Positions 47,301-60,837 of a stretch of 64,000 nucleotides of DNA are shown one piece after another (the stretch's first letter is position 1; the number at the start of each line of letters is the position of its first letter). The position numbers and the translations under genes were made by a program. Source of the DNA: Diphasiastrum complanatum (Eukaryota; Streptophyta; Lycopodiopsida; Lycopodiales; Lycopodiaceae); assembly GCA_029204225.1 (NCBI GenBank), contig CM055108.1, forward strand, positions 2,634,348-2,698,347. Reading direction: 5' to 3'. A model generated the notes under the pieces. The model did no database searches. It was not told the origin of the DNA and worked only from the letters and a program-made list of their open reading frames with translations.

Positions 47301-50300
47301 ACAACCACATAGGCATAGGCCTTCCCCTAGGCATTGTGCTCGTGACACACAAAAGACTGATCATGTTTAGGCTTGGCGGATTACTTGATGTACAATATAA
47401 ATTTGCACAAATTCATTTGCATCAAATAACGTGCATTGTTTGTTGGTAACAAACCCCAAAATCGAAAATTCAAAGTTTAATAGTACAGTCTCACATCTTC
47501 TCTGTCATATTCAATTTTTATGATGAGAGATTCCAACTACCTAAATTTAGGAGCTTGATTGGATTCCATTTTGTGTGAAAAACTAACAAAAAAGAGCATT
47601 CAATGAGGTTGAGGTAGAAAACTCGAAACATACTCATAAACAAGGAGATAAGGCCCATACATGTGACTAGATCGATTGTACAACATAAGTGCAACAAATG
47701 ATACATTTCAAGTAAAAAGGAACAAATTGCCCTAGACAATTCTAAATCAATTTTGTCTATTTGGCTTCCATACACACCTTTGTCGATAGCTTGAAATAAC
47801 ATTCCACAAATGTGACATCTTTGAATATGGAAAATTCATGCATATTTACGTACAATACTAAACATGGCATTTGAATTACAAAAATGGTACAATTGTAAGG
47901 AGTATGTTGAATGGAGACAAATCAACTAATTGTGCAACAAGTAGCAAATATCACTTGCACAAGCATTAAAAATCATTGAATAGAACCCATGTATGAAACA
48001 AAAGAATCAATGAAGATTTTTCGTGGAAGAAAGACATATTAACAAAAGCTAAAACATAAAAGTGTGCATTTTGACTACTATCTTGAAAATTCTTGCCTCA
48101 CTAACTCTCAAGAAATTATGCAAATTCTTTCATGAACTCATTTTTCATATACTTAACATGCAGAGAAAATGGAGGGGTGCTAAATGAAAATTGGTAATTT
48201 TTAATGTGGATATCCAATGGCATGAATGTTTATTGTCTTATTTCATAATTTCTATATGACCATAGTAACATGTCCAATAAAAAGTCCAATTCCCATTTAT
48301 GTAAAGGCATAATATGTGTAGATGCATAAGACAGGTCCATATTTTTCATACCTCATGCTGAAAAGTATTGTCTAACTAAGCTACAATGACTAATGCCTAT
48401 TATGAGCATGGATGTATCTATGCTTATGATAGATCTTATTAATGTCTATGTTGAACATATGCATGTATATGCTCAACATAGACATGTTTCCACATGTGAA
48501 AGTTTTTACTATGCCATGAAGGAAGATTGAAATTTGAGAATAAGATTGAATGTAAAAATATGGAAAAGATTTTTCAGAGGTGGTATCAAACAACAGTTTG
48601 GAGACTATGTTGAGCATGTGATGATTGGGACCCATGCCCCAACTTAAGGTTATATGGTTTTAAATTTTAGAATTCAAATGGCAGCTCAAGGGGTCGACTT
48701 GTAAGTTAAGAGTATTTATAATACAAGATGACAACAAATCATGACATTTCCTCTCAACATTTTACATTTACATGTTTTTAAGAGGGATGATGCTTATAAT
48801 AACAATTATCAGCACATGTTATAATATCCTAATATCTGGACATTTCCTTTCAATAAAATAACAATTTACATTCACATGTTTTTAAGACGGATGATGCTTA
48901 TAATATCTTGGTATCAACATTGGGAGGTGATGTTGATTGATAATGTTGGAGTATGAAAAACCAAAGAAAATGTAAGTCTTTGATGACTCCGACAACTCCA
49001 TTTTTGTATATCTTCAAGTTGGGTGGAATCAACAAATTTTTTTTATCATCATGAACATCTTTATCTTGACTTTGAATTGGATAATAATATTGAATTATTG
49101 ATGAAATAGTTGGAACTTCTTTAGAACTTGTAGCACAAACAACATCAATCATTAGAATCAAAATTAACAAGTTCTCATTTTATATCTTGGTGACTGTCAA
49201 TCTCATAGAGCAATAATTGTTGTTGAGTAATGAAGAAGAGATTATCAATCTCATGTGTAACAAGGTACAATTGTAGTTATTAGCTTGAAACATTATAATC
49301 ACAGGTGTAAAATTGGAGATGAAAGATGATTCATGTAGAATATCAATATGGATTGAATCAAAGCGAATTCCTAACTTGTTGTGGCTTATTGAATTCATTT
49401 TGTAGGATATAACTACAAAATAGACGAGAAGGATTAAGATTCAATAGTATGTGATTCACTGTTATTGCATATTAAACATGTGTTGCATATTTGTTCATTG
49501 CAGCTTAAGATTACCATGATGGAAAATATTCCATAGATCTTGCGGGTGATGCAAGTGCTACACGTGGATATATTGATGCCCTGGTGTCAACGTCCTATAT
49601 CTCCAATGTAAGAGATAGAGAGCAACTCTTTTTCACACCACTAATATTGTCCACATGTTTAGATATCCCATCCTCTATCCTAAACCAACCCATGATCCTT
49701 TCATATTTTGCAATATAGATAACACCATGCCAATAGTAAAACTAAACTTCCTTAATCTCTGAATGAACATATGACGTAGTATAGAGTCGAAAGCTTGTTT
49801 GAGGTCGAACACAAACTGCTTCCTTAATCTTCTATGGAAAACAAAAGTTGTCTAAAGAAACTATACTATGTAAAGAGACGTGATTGTAGCTCAATATACA
49901 AGATGTGGCCTATGGGAAAAAGAAGGTATAAGTTATTAATTTCTTGTACTAGGATAAGTCTCCCATCTTTTGTTAATAGAAATAGACAATTCCTTTTAAT
50001 GTCACATTTACATGTAACACATGTAAAATAGACTCAAATAAAATACCAATTATTAGTGCTGCACTTTGATTTGATTAGTGGAGTCCATCATTATTTGTGG
50101 GAAAATAAGTAAGGGGCTTTCCCCTTTCACACTTATCTTTAATTGCCACCATCTGGCACATGAGGTGGCATGGCCCTCTTGTCACATAGCAAGTGAAAAG
50201 TGGTTTTTTGGGAATTGCCTAGCCTGGCATGTTGAGTTGCTAGGGTAAATTGTGATAAATGGAACAGTTGCATGATTGGCAAATCAACTTGCAACTTTCC

Positions 50301-50453
50301 ATTTAACTCTTACCTGTCAAGTGTGAAAACGAGGTGGCCAGTTGCCTATCATCTCATTTGTCAAGGCTTAAAAAATGGGTGACATAGTGAGAGTTATGCA
50401 AATAAAGTTAACACTAGCAAGAGCTGAGAGGTAGATCAACCTTAGAGGAACTC
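44313..50453 (+). repeat. Repeat unit Z, copy a (longest, about 6.1 kb)
   Basis: Its first 2.4 kb (44313-46726) repeats directly at 57690-60831, and 45866-50453 repeats inverted at 30948-36810. It therefore spans everything seen in the other copies. It interrupts copia-1. Several exon-like pieces occur (a TTTGTGTAG acceptor before GGAATAATGGATGCAAC at 44678), but no protein family is recognised and all frames are short. No TG...CA ends, terminal inverted repeats or target duplication could be demonstrated. It may be a non-autonomous retroelement, a Helitron-like element or a segmental duplication. Confidence 0.8.
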
Positions 50454-51310
<857 letters not shown>

Positions 51311-51315
51311 AGTAA

Positions 51316-53242
51316 TGGCAACTCCAAGTGAGAGCGTGCTCAATGAGTCAAGCAAATTGGAAGGCGTCGGCAACTATGCAGTTTAGAAATTCAAACTGAA
51401 GAACATTCTGATGGAAAAGGAGCTATGGGAGATCGTGACAGGTGAGGAGACAAGGCCAATGATTGAAGAATATCAGCGGGCATTTGATATGAGAAAACAA
51501 AAAGCACATAATGTCATCAACTTATTTGTCAAAGATGCAATTACTCCCTGCATTTCGGATTCAGAAGGGCCAAAAGAAACGTGGGATACATTGAAGGCAT
51601 TGCTTGAAATGAAAAACACATCTCGAATACTATTTTAAAAGACAAAGTTGCATACATTGCAGATGGATGATGGTGCAACTATTGCCGATCACATATTGAA
51701 GGTCAAAGAGATTCGTGACCAATTAATTAGCAGCAGCTAGAGAGCGAGTACAAAATCGTGAGATCATGCAACTGAGTGAGTCACATCAGATGTTTGTGAC
51801 AACTATAGCCACAAGAGAGAACCTTCCAACCTATGAAGAACTAGGTGGATTGGTTTTGCAAGAAGAGCAATGTCAAGAGAACTTGAATCATCGTAACATG
51901 GGCTATGATCAAGCTCTTGCAGTCAGAGGATGAGTCTGAAGATTTATCCGTGGAAGGTACCAATCGAGAGGAGGAAACTCAAGCCGAGGATCATTTTAAC
52001 AATTTCATGAGCAAGTCAATGATAGTCCGAATTGAGGCAATTAGAATCAAGGTCGAGGTCAAGGACATGGCTATTCCAGGAAAAATAAACCTAGAAATTG
52101 TAGGTATTGCAACAAAATTGGCCATTGGGAGCGTGAATGCTTCAAGAAACATAAGGAGATAGCACAAAGAAAAGGCAAATGGCAAGCGGGCAATTATGCT
52201 GATCAACATCAATTTGATGATGATCTTATGAAGACAACTATGCTAATCAACACACTACGATGATGATCAATCTGAAGATGATGTAGGTGAGAGTTCAAAC
52301 TTGTTCATTACAGCATTAATGACAAGTGATGAAGCCAAGGATACCTGGTATATCGATAGTGGAACGTCCAAGCACCTGACTTCAAGAAAAGAGTGGTTTT
52401 CAGAACTCAAGGAGTTTCACAATGGTGATGGAGTTGGACAAGTTGATGGCCAATTATTGTATGTTAAAGGATTTGGAGTGGTACCAGTGAAGCTAGCAAC
52501 GAGATGATAAAAAAGATAAGTAACGTGCAATATGTACCTGGTTTAGCCAACAATTTACTATCAGTTGGAACGATGGCTGATCAACAACTCAAGGTTGAGT
52601 TTGATAGTGACAAATGTCTCATCAAGGATATCAAGAATTACTACAAGGTTATTGCTACATGAGCTAGAGTCAGTGGGAATCGACTCTACAAATTGATTGC
52701 AAGATCTTTTCCTCAAGCGATGGTATGCACTATTGCTAGTCAAAGTGATCTTTAGCATCAATGATTTAGTCATATTAGTGCTCAAAGCTTACAGTTTCTC
52801 AAAAGAGGTAATCTAGTTATTGGATTACCTGATATTTCTTTTGAAGGAAAAATCTGTGATGGTTGTATTTTGAGAAAATAGCACAGAGAGAGGTTTCCCA
52901 AAAGTGGAGCAAAGAGAGCCAATGGAATCCTAGATCTTGTCCACAGTGATCTATGTGGACCAATGCATACTAGATCTCTTAGTGGCTGCTATTACATTAT
53001 TACCTTCATTGATGATTATAGCAGATGCATTTGGATTTATTCTACATGCTTGGACCACACATATTGAGATACATCATCATTTTGTTAGAGAGAAAATTAT
53101 TGATGGTGCCATTGATCTAGTTTTTTGTAACTCCATAGATCAAGTGGCTAATATTTTCACTAAGTCTTTAGGTAGATGTAAATTTGAGAAATTTCATAGT
53201 CTCTTAGGAATAGAAGAATGTAATTTTATAATTGAGGGAGAG
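51316..53242 (+). pseudogene. Copia-2 gag-protease-integrase, internally deleted
   Basis: The gag starts at ATG 51316 (MATPSESVLNESSKLEG), with stops soon after. The frame 51411-51638 carries KETWDTLKALLEMKNTSRIL. The zinc knuckle CRYCNKIGHWEREC lies near 52100. The protease WYIDSGTSKHL (intact DSG) is near 52350. The pre-integrase KICDGCILRK is near 52850, and integrase SGCYYIITFIDDYSRCIWIY ends near 53040. From there the frame jumps directly to the RNase H tail (EIHHHFVREK, NIFTKSLGRCKFEKFHSLLG). RT and most of integrase are absent. The polypurine tract GAGGGAGAG precedes the LTR at 53243. Multiple stops are present, including a TAG at the pre-integrase Trp. Confidence 0.88.
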
Positions 53243-54439
53243 TGTTAGAAATCAATGATAAACTTAAGTATTATGGCTTATTAGTTACGTTATTGTTGAC
53301 AGCTGTTACCAGCTATAGTTAGCTATAGGCGAATTTGATAGTCAGCTCCTAGGTGCCTCTCTCTCTCTATTTCAGGGTTCTTTGTACACAAGACATTTTT
53401 AGTTAATGATAGTGTGTATTGAGTGTGTTGCTCTCCTCTTCTTGTGTGGTTTTACTCTTGGTGATGGTATGCTTTTGCTAATCCATTATTTGACAATATA
53501 TAGCTCTAAATAGCTCTTATACCATCAACATATGTATCTCAAATGAGATCCTGCATCATATATGTGGAATGAGATCATGCAAACACTTCTACCTTGGTCT
53601 TCTCATTGTCCTTTGATGATAAATGTAACTTCAATGAGTTGTTATATACTATCAACAAGTATACCTTGAATGATGTATTGTTCGTGCAAAGACTACTCGC
53701 CAATGTCATTAGTTGAAATGTAGAGTCAATAGGGCCTTTATACCAAGCCTTGTATGCCTCTAGCAAACTCAATGAAGTCAAGAGGGAGGCATGTTAAGTT
53801 AAAAATTCTTCATAAAAAATTAGTAGCTATTGGAAAATGCTAAACTATAGTCAAAGAGGCTCTAGAACAAAAACTTAGAGATGAAAGTGTTGAAAAGAGA
53901 AAATATATGGCATATTGCAATTATATTGTCATCCTATCATCTTCACGGTAGAGGTACTAGAGGTCCTTAAGGCCCAATGTGTTGGAAATTAATTCCACTC
54001 CAAATCGTGACTAATATTGACATCAATGGTGGCCTTTATCTATTTGTAGTTATTTTTTTAAGATATCCCACATAATAGTATCCCAGACTTCGTATTCTAT
54101 TTGGGGACCCGTTACAAAAGTGAACTTGAAGATTTACACAGAATTCATCATCGGATTGAATTATTTGCATTTGTTAATTTTTTGCATTTGTGAAAATTGT
54201 GTGACTATCTTAGATTCAAAGTTTGAAGGTAGAATTTGAATTTCTCACAAGTTGGATATTTTGGATTTGTTGAGCTACATGACTACACTAAATTTATAAC
54301 TAAATCTGTTGAGCTACATGACTACACTAATTTTATAACAAAAAGTTGGATTTCTGAATTATGTGACTACTCAAAGTTATTTTTTTTCACATTTTGTTTA
54401 CACCCACTGTGTCCGCATAAATGCACGAGAATCTTTACA
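53243..54439 (+). repeat. Copia-2 LTR, plus copy, about 1197 bp
   Basis: It begins TGTTAGAAATCAATGATAAA and ends ACGAGAATCTTTACA, matching 41509-42681 inverted. The flanks beyond both LTR ends differ, which confirms the end point. Only the 3' LTR is present; no 5' LTR was found upstream of gag. The frame for a 68-residue peptide inside both LTR copies is not evidence of a gene. Confidence 0.88.
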
Positions 54440-54516
54440 AGCCTTAGGTGACATAGTGCTTTATAAGATATATTGTTGTTCTTCTGTTTACTGATTCCCT
54501 GCTCTAGAGAATCAGT

Positions 54517-55930
54517 GTGGTATATTCTTTACAATTCTCTGGTTTTAGAATTGTTTTTTGTCTGTTACAAGGCTCATTTGGGCAGTTTCTTGGAGTTAAT
54601 ATTCTTGGAGGACATCCAGAATCGTCTCTCTTGAACCAAAATCACATGCTTCAAACCAAACATGCAAATTATGCATTCAACCAAGAAATCAGTGTGTAGA
54701 GTAGTTGAATAGGCATGAAATCCTATTTTAATGTTTTTATGGAAGATCAGTTCTTTGACCACAAGGGGATGGCTCTAGAAAATTTTGATCCCAAAGTCGA
54801 AACCAGTTCCGAACTTAGGATAGAACATCAAAAAATTGATACAAACTCATACAGTGAGTTAGATCTTCAACGAGTCGAATCGCATCAAAGGATCGAAGTT
54901 CAACCTAGAAGATCGAATCGTTCAAGACAGCCTCCATCTTGATTTATGGAGATCCAATCTGCTACTTTGTGCAAGAACCATGCACTATATTAGAGACAAT
55001 GTCAACGCGAGATATTGATCAATGGAAAGCCGCAATGGACACATAATTCAATTCTCTTATTGAGAATCCGACATGGACTGTAACAGAGCTGTCAAAGGAT
55101 CGAAATCCATGCAAATGAATATTGAATGCAAAGTATGATGCTGAAGGAAAACTAAATTGTTACAATGCTAGACTGGTCACCAAAGGTTTTTCACGTATTT
55201 CAAATCTAGATTATTCAGAGACTTCAGCCATATTTTTAAACATACTTCAAGTTGATTATTTCTCTCCTATGTAGCTACAGTCGGATCTCAAATTCCACCA
55301 AATGGACATCCAAATAGCCATTTTGAAAGAGACTATCAAAGAGGAGATATACATGTCGCAACCAAAGGAATACGAGCTCAAGGGTAAGGAGCATCTTGTC
55401 TGCAAAATCCACAAGGATCTGTATGGTCTGAAATAGTCACCAAGAGCCTAGTTTCAGAATATAAATGTATTTCTAATTGAGAATGGTTTTATCCCAAACT
55501 CGGCAGACTAGAATGTCTATTTCAAGTGTGTTTATTCTTTCTTCATAATCGTCACTTTATATGTAGATGATACGTTATTGTTTAGTAACAATATGAATCT
55601 TTTGAAGAATACAAAATGCATGCTAGCCCAGGAATACAAGATGAGTGATATGGGTCCCCCAACCCATTACCGCCCATTACTATCTCAGAATTCAGATTTT
55701 TAAAAATCGATCAAGTAGACATATCTACATCAATCAACAATGATATCTCGCTAACGTATTGGAAAAATATGGAATGACGAACTGCAAATCGAACTTCTTT
55801 CCACTCAACACCGGTCTGAAATTGTCAAAGAAACAATGTCCTCAAACCGAGGTAGAAAAGAGAGAGATGAAACAATATCCATAATTTCACTCCATTCTTG
55901 GCTCACTGATGTATGCATTTCTCTGCACTC
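54517..55930 (+). pseudogene. Copia-3 integrase tail to RNase H start, plus copy
   Basis: The 54715-54942 frame ends with RRSNRSRQPPS, the basic linker before copia RT. RT words follow in shifting frames: NPTWTVTELSKDRNPCK, NARLVTKGFSRI, EEIYMSQPKEYELKG, KIHKDLYGLK, and LYVDDTLLFSNNMNLL with the active-site YVDD intact. Many stops are present. Sequence 55500-55925 is the inverted equivalent of 38705-39165. RNase H is lost at a junction near 55935 where ACTCGAC words meet. Confidence 0.85.
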
Positions 55931-56527
55931 CACTCGACTCCATCGACTTACTCTACTCTCGACTCGACTCTCGACTTACCCAACTCCATCGACTCTTGAC
56001 TTACTTGATTCCCTGGACTCACTCGACTCCCTCATCAAGTCAGATCAAGTTCGATACAAGTCAATCCATGTATTGTCAATCTACTCCAACCCACATCGCA
56101 ATCAGAAGGATGACGTTGATAGTCCACCTACTTGTACATAGATTCACCATTTACAACAATGGCTATCTACTATAGGACAACTCTAGTAAATTAAGAAGAT
56201 TTGAACTTATACTCTCAAGTACTGATCACTGAACTGCAATCATCAACACGTCAAGTGAATTTAGAATAAAGTCTGCACCTTTAGCAGTTAGTGAGCAATT
56301 CGATTCATTCAATTCCTTCTGGTCTGATTGTATTTTTCTAGACAGAAGTAAGAATCCATTTAGCAATGATCAAGCGTCTGAAGCTCTATATTTTTGTGCC
56401 ACAAAGACCAACGTACTGCTTCACACTCATGTACTCTATTTTTGATTAATCAAAGAGTGCAATTTTTGTCCACACCCAACTGTTGTTCATTTGTGCACTA
56501 TTACAGACTGCATTACATCTTGATTCT
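55931..56527 (+). repeat. Copia-3 LTR remnant, plus copy
   Basis: Inverted match to 37310-37975 and neighbours: a shortened GTCGA/TCGAC minisatellite (55940-56035), then CTCCAACCCACATCG and onward to ATTACATCTT. The LTR start and pol end are deleted. Confidence 0.7.
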
Positions 56528-57059
56528 TGCTGCTACGTTGACACACTTTTGATCCACAATTGTCGTCGTAAGTTTCCGCTGCTAGAATCACGATCCAGAT
56601 TTTGATTCTAGAACTCTATCTTTGGAACCGATTCTTCGATTCTCATCAACATACTACGTTCTACTCTTGTGTTAGAACTCGTTTTTACTACACCACTGAT
56701 TTCTGCAAAACCATGCTTTTAGCCACCAACTGAAGCATGTCTTTAGCTAGCTAGATCACAAAGTGCATTGGGAACGGAAGCGTTGTTATGTTTGAAGTTC
56801 AAAGCATAATGCATTCTAGGTTTGCTTCTATATTGCATTCTACATTTGTTTCATTTTGTTCTAGTTTAAACCCGACATTGCTTTGTTATGTTTTTGTGCT
56901 TATTCATTGTTGTGTTCTGTTTTCTAGCCGACCTACGGACAAAAAATGAATATCTAAAAAATGCCACGTATGTTGGAGGTAGTTGATACCTCCAACATGT
57001 GGCCGAATGCACATTTATGGAGGTTTCCTCCACAGGTAGCCTCTTGGCCCAACTAGAGA
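56528..57059. other. About 520-bp insertion with a perfect hairpin
   Basis: This stretch separates the copia-3 LTR from X here, but has no counterpart in the mirror copy, where the two abut near 37310. At 56971-56997 an 11-bp perfect stem (TGTTGGAGGTA / TACCTCCAACA) encloses a 5-base loop. No gene was seen. Confidence 0.55.
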
Positions 57060-57690
57060 TGGGTGTATTGATGTAAGAAAGGGCCTTTTTCTTGATGTTT
57101 CAAAAATTCTACAAACCTTAATTGTTAGATGGACTAGCTATTGATCAAGAGGTGGCAATGTGTGGGCTTTGCCTTTGTTCCATAAGCAAAATTAAAAAAA
57201 CGAGACAATCTTTTTATGGAGACAATTGTAAAAGGTTGGTGAGAAAATCAACCAATTTCAAGCGTTGGTCAAATGAATGTAAAATGTACCTATTTCAAGA
57301 AGACACTTGGGTCTAGCATTTGTCACAAAAATCTGGGTGTGAATAAGAAAAGCTTGAATAGCTCGAGTTTTATGAATCTAGGATTTGTGGGAGGGAAAAT
57401 AGTCAAGATATGATGTTGTGGAGAAAAAGTGATTCGTGCTTTTCCATTGAGCCATGGGTGCCCTAAAAATGTGATGACTTGCATTTGGTAATTTTTTGAG
57501 ATCCATACTTGCCAAACTGGTGTACATGAAAAAAGTTCAGGAAAGTTGGAGAAGAGCACTTTTAGAGAGAAAGCATATAAAGCTTGTAGAGAGGAAAAGG
57601 ACGAGCATGGTCGCGGAGAGATAGAGCAAGGGCAGTGACTTTGTTTTGGGCACCTTTTTTGGCCTTGCCATAGGCAGGGGCTTATTGTTT
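57060..57690 (+). repeat. Repeat unit X, copy b
   Basis: Inverted match to 40930-41505 in full and to 36815-37310 in part. It is joined to Z copy b at 57690. The long minus-strand open frame across it (58171-57323) is composite repeat sequence, not a gene. Confidence 0.85.
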
Positions 57691-60600
57691 TCATGTTTGG
57701 TTTTAATCTACTTGTGATCCTTTTCTTTTTCTTTTCTTTTTTTCTAAATATTTTTATATATTTTTCGGGGACTTCAGGATTATTGTGACATTGACACATA
57801 TTATTTTTTTGGTTTTTAAAAGCATTGTGTTTTGAAGTTCTCCAGGCCTTCAGGCTGACGCAAATCATTTTTTTGGAAAAAGCGAATTTGAAATCCTGGT
57901 CTTTCTTTGTCACGTTCCTTGCCTTTTTGGACCTCCTCGCTGGCGTTGCATGCACATGCTTCTGACCGGACCTCATGAAATTCAAAATGCGTGGATTATC
58001 CACGCCAAGTCCGACTACCGGCAGTTGGGCAAACCTCCGACAGCTGGAGCCGAAAATAGGAATTCTAATTTTGCGTGGATAATCCACGCCATAGTAAAAA
58101 TAAAATAAAAAAGGCTCGGCTTTTGTGTGGATATTCTGTGGATAATTATCCACGTGTGGATTATCCATCAAAATTCACTTTATCCACACAAAATCCAAAG
58201 AGTTGAGGCCATGGATACCACGTGGATAAATTTTTTTTTATATCCACGCAGTATCCACGCAAAAAGGTTTCTGGAATTTGCGTGGATTATCCACGTGTGG
58301 ATAATCCACAATTATCTATGTGTGGATAAAAAAAAAACATTTGGCGCGAACAAAAATGTGGTTCGCTCTGAAAATAGAGGTGACTTTCTATTTTTGTGTT
58401 GTGTGAGAAAGAGAAAAAGAGAGTATAGATGGGAGTGAGAATGAGATGAGGATGAATGTGAGTGAGAAGATTGATAGTGTTTAGGATTTTTAGTTCATTG
58501 ATGGATGTTAATAGTATGTGTTTTGTGATCGTCAATTTTAAGATTTTTTTTGTTTGTGATGTAGTTTGGATATGAAAAATGAGCTTTCATTGCAAGGATT
58601 CAAAGATCAAGTGCATGCAAAAGGAAAAGCAAAGATTGCAAAACAATGGAGATACAATAGTAAAGGTGGATAGCATCCAAGACGGCGGGCATAGAATATT
58701 GCTTGCTATCAACTCCATCGCTGTTTTATGCCTCTTTTTCGATCCGTGCGTTTGGTTCATCTCTTTCTGTTTTTGTGTAGGAATAATGGATGCAACTAAC
58801 TATAAGGGGAAGCCGCTTCATCAGAAGCATTTCTCTATTGATTCATCAGTTTATCAAATCATTGATGAGGCGATAATGCTTCAACAATAACAAACAAGTC
58901 CTCTTGCTAAATCATAATCTCGATCGCGTTTTAGAGCTTTCACAGCCAACTATACCCTCATCTGTCTTTGTCAGAGGTCTTTTTGGCCATAACCTACCTT
59001 GCACATGCATTTACTATCTTACTTTTCGGGTTAGTTGTCAAGTTTTTTCTGAGATGTTAAAGCTCTGTCCCAAAATGCACCAGGAGTGCAAGATTTTTAA
59101 CATGAACATTTTTTAATGTTTTAGTTTTAAGTGTAGGTGACTTCCATGTTGGAGTAGTTGAGTGTTAGCATTTCTTGCCCTTCCAAGTTTGCTACTAGCA
59201 TTGCTCTTCTAATTTTGTTTCAAGATTTGTGGTGTGTTAGATGTGGAACTATTCTTGCCTTTTGTATCGTTTTAATAAGTGGCTCTTATATAACATTTTT
59301 TTCCAAATTTCATAGATTTATCTCCCACATGCAATCAAGGCTGATTAAGTAAGATTATTTGTGTTTGGGTATCAAATTTGACGACTTCTGACGACCAAAG
59401 CTGCCTTAATGTGCAAACCCCGGTCTCACTATGTGGAATTTGTTGGTGCTAAATTTCTTGCTTTTTCTGTATTGTGATCGTGATTGGAACCAAAACACCT
59501 TGTGGAAGGTGGTCATAACCAACAGTCTTCATACTCAACAGGCTGTCCTACTTAGATATGTGCTAATATGTATATTTGATATGGGTAGAACAAGCCTATC
59601 AGTTTCTGATTAGAACTTATCATGATTACTTCCATTTCAATATGCGATTAATTTGCCTATGCCTTTCCTTACAGTGGAACATGTTTCGTGCTTTAGAGGC
59701 TTGGAATTTTGCCACACTGGTTAATTCAGTGGCAGACGTTGCTGGTCTATCAAAAGTACTTTGAAATTAGATATGATAGTAAAATACTGTATTTTGATAC
59801 AACCAGATCTGCTACTTGTTGAATGACAAACGCTATTCATACTAATCGCATTCTCTCAGGATACTAAAGGTTTTGGAGATGGCCATGTATGGCAAGAATG
59901 TGCAATGCTTTTATACTGGCTATTTATGTTTGTTATGTGCAGACAGGACTGTTCCTATACATGTAGCAGGTACATGGAAGCACCATCGGAGGTAACTCCA
60001 TGTTGTGTCTGAGTCCGTGCACCAAACCTATTTAGGGTGCTGCATGAACCTCACTTCTTTTTTGCAATGCTTTGGTTTCAATTATCAAAGGAAAGACAAA
60101 AAAGATTGGACTTAGAAGCTTTCTTTTTGGGATTGGCTTTCATAAACCTCTCTTGTAGGGTCTTTCCGACCTGAATCCAAAAAGTATTATAGCTAAAAGT
60201 TGTATTTGTTGCTTACGAACTTACAGAAGACATGTTCAAAAGGAGAATGAAACTTTTGTTGGTGAGAAGAACCTATTGGTAAAATCGCCCTCAATGCATA
60301 TATTCTTTAATTAGTCTAGAGTTGTATGTTGTACATATTTGTAGCATATGTTTGTGTATTTAGACATAAAATGCTCTAAAAACCATGAAATAGACTGGAA
60401 TTGTTGGTGTATTTAGATACAAAATGCTCCAGAGAAGTTGTTGGATACATAGCTTTTCAAAGTTATAACAACTATATGGCATATAATTGCTACCTCTGCC
60501 AGTTTTGCAAAGATGAAAGTTATTATTTTGACACAATATGTAGCAATGTTGGCTATATCTCACATCAACTAAGATTTTGTTGGCACTTTTTAATTTAACC

Positions 60601-60831
60601 ATATTTAGTGTGCAAGAAATTAAACCAGCTTATTTGAGCGTCAATTCTGGATGGATGGACTTTAGGTTTTAGGTTTGAATCATGGAAACAACTGATATGG
60701 AAATTTTGTTCATGCTATGCACATTTTCAATGAATTGTAGACGTCTTAGGGTTCATTCCCTCAATATATGCTAATAAATTTGTTGCTTGTTGTGTTCTAC
60801 TTGAAATGCTTTTGCTGAAACCGGTAACAAA
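57690..60831 (+). repeat. Repeat unit Z, copy b (truncated by gypsy)
   Basis: Direct match to 44313-46726, co-linear apart from a segment of about 700 bp at 57968-58671. The corresponding part of copy a is only a few bases long. The match stops at about 60831, where gypsy protease sequence begins. Confidence 0.88.
57968..58671. repeat. Segment dense in TATCCAC/GTGGATA palindromes
   Basis: Present only in Z copy b. Within 57990-58329 the core GTGGAT(A/T) or its complement occurs about a dozen times. Many occurrences are paired as perfect palindromes: CGTGGATTATCCACG (57990, 58281), near-palindromic CGTGGATAATCCACG (58074), and GTGGATAATTATCCAC (58138). Two 15-mers are directly adjacent at 58281-58310. 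It could be a protein-binding array or the end of a small element. Confidence 0.75.
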
Positions 60832-60837
60832 TCCTTG

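Noticed and set aside
57323-58171. 282-codon minus-strand open frame
   Set aside because: It runs across the X/Z junction and into the palindrome cluster, is made of repeat sequence that is not conserved as protein in the other copies, and has no domain.
58180-58330. DnaA-box cluster marking a bacterial origin or plasmid insertion
   Set aside because: TTATCCACA occurs, but the context is plant repeat DNA with no bacterial genes; the symmetric palindromes fit a plant binding array better.
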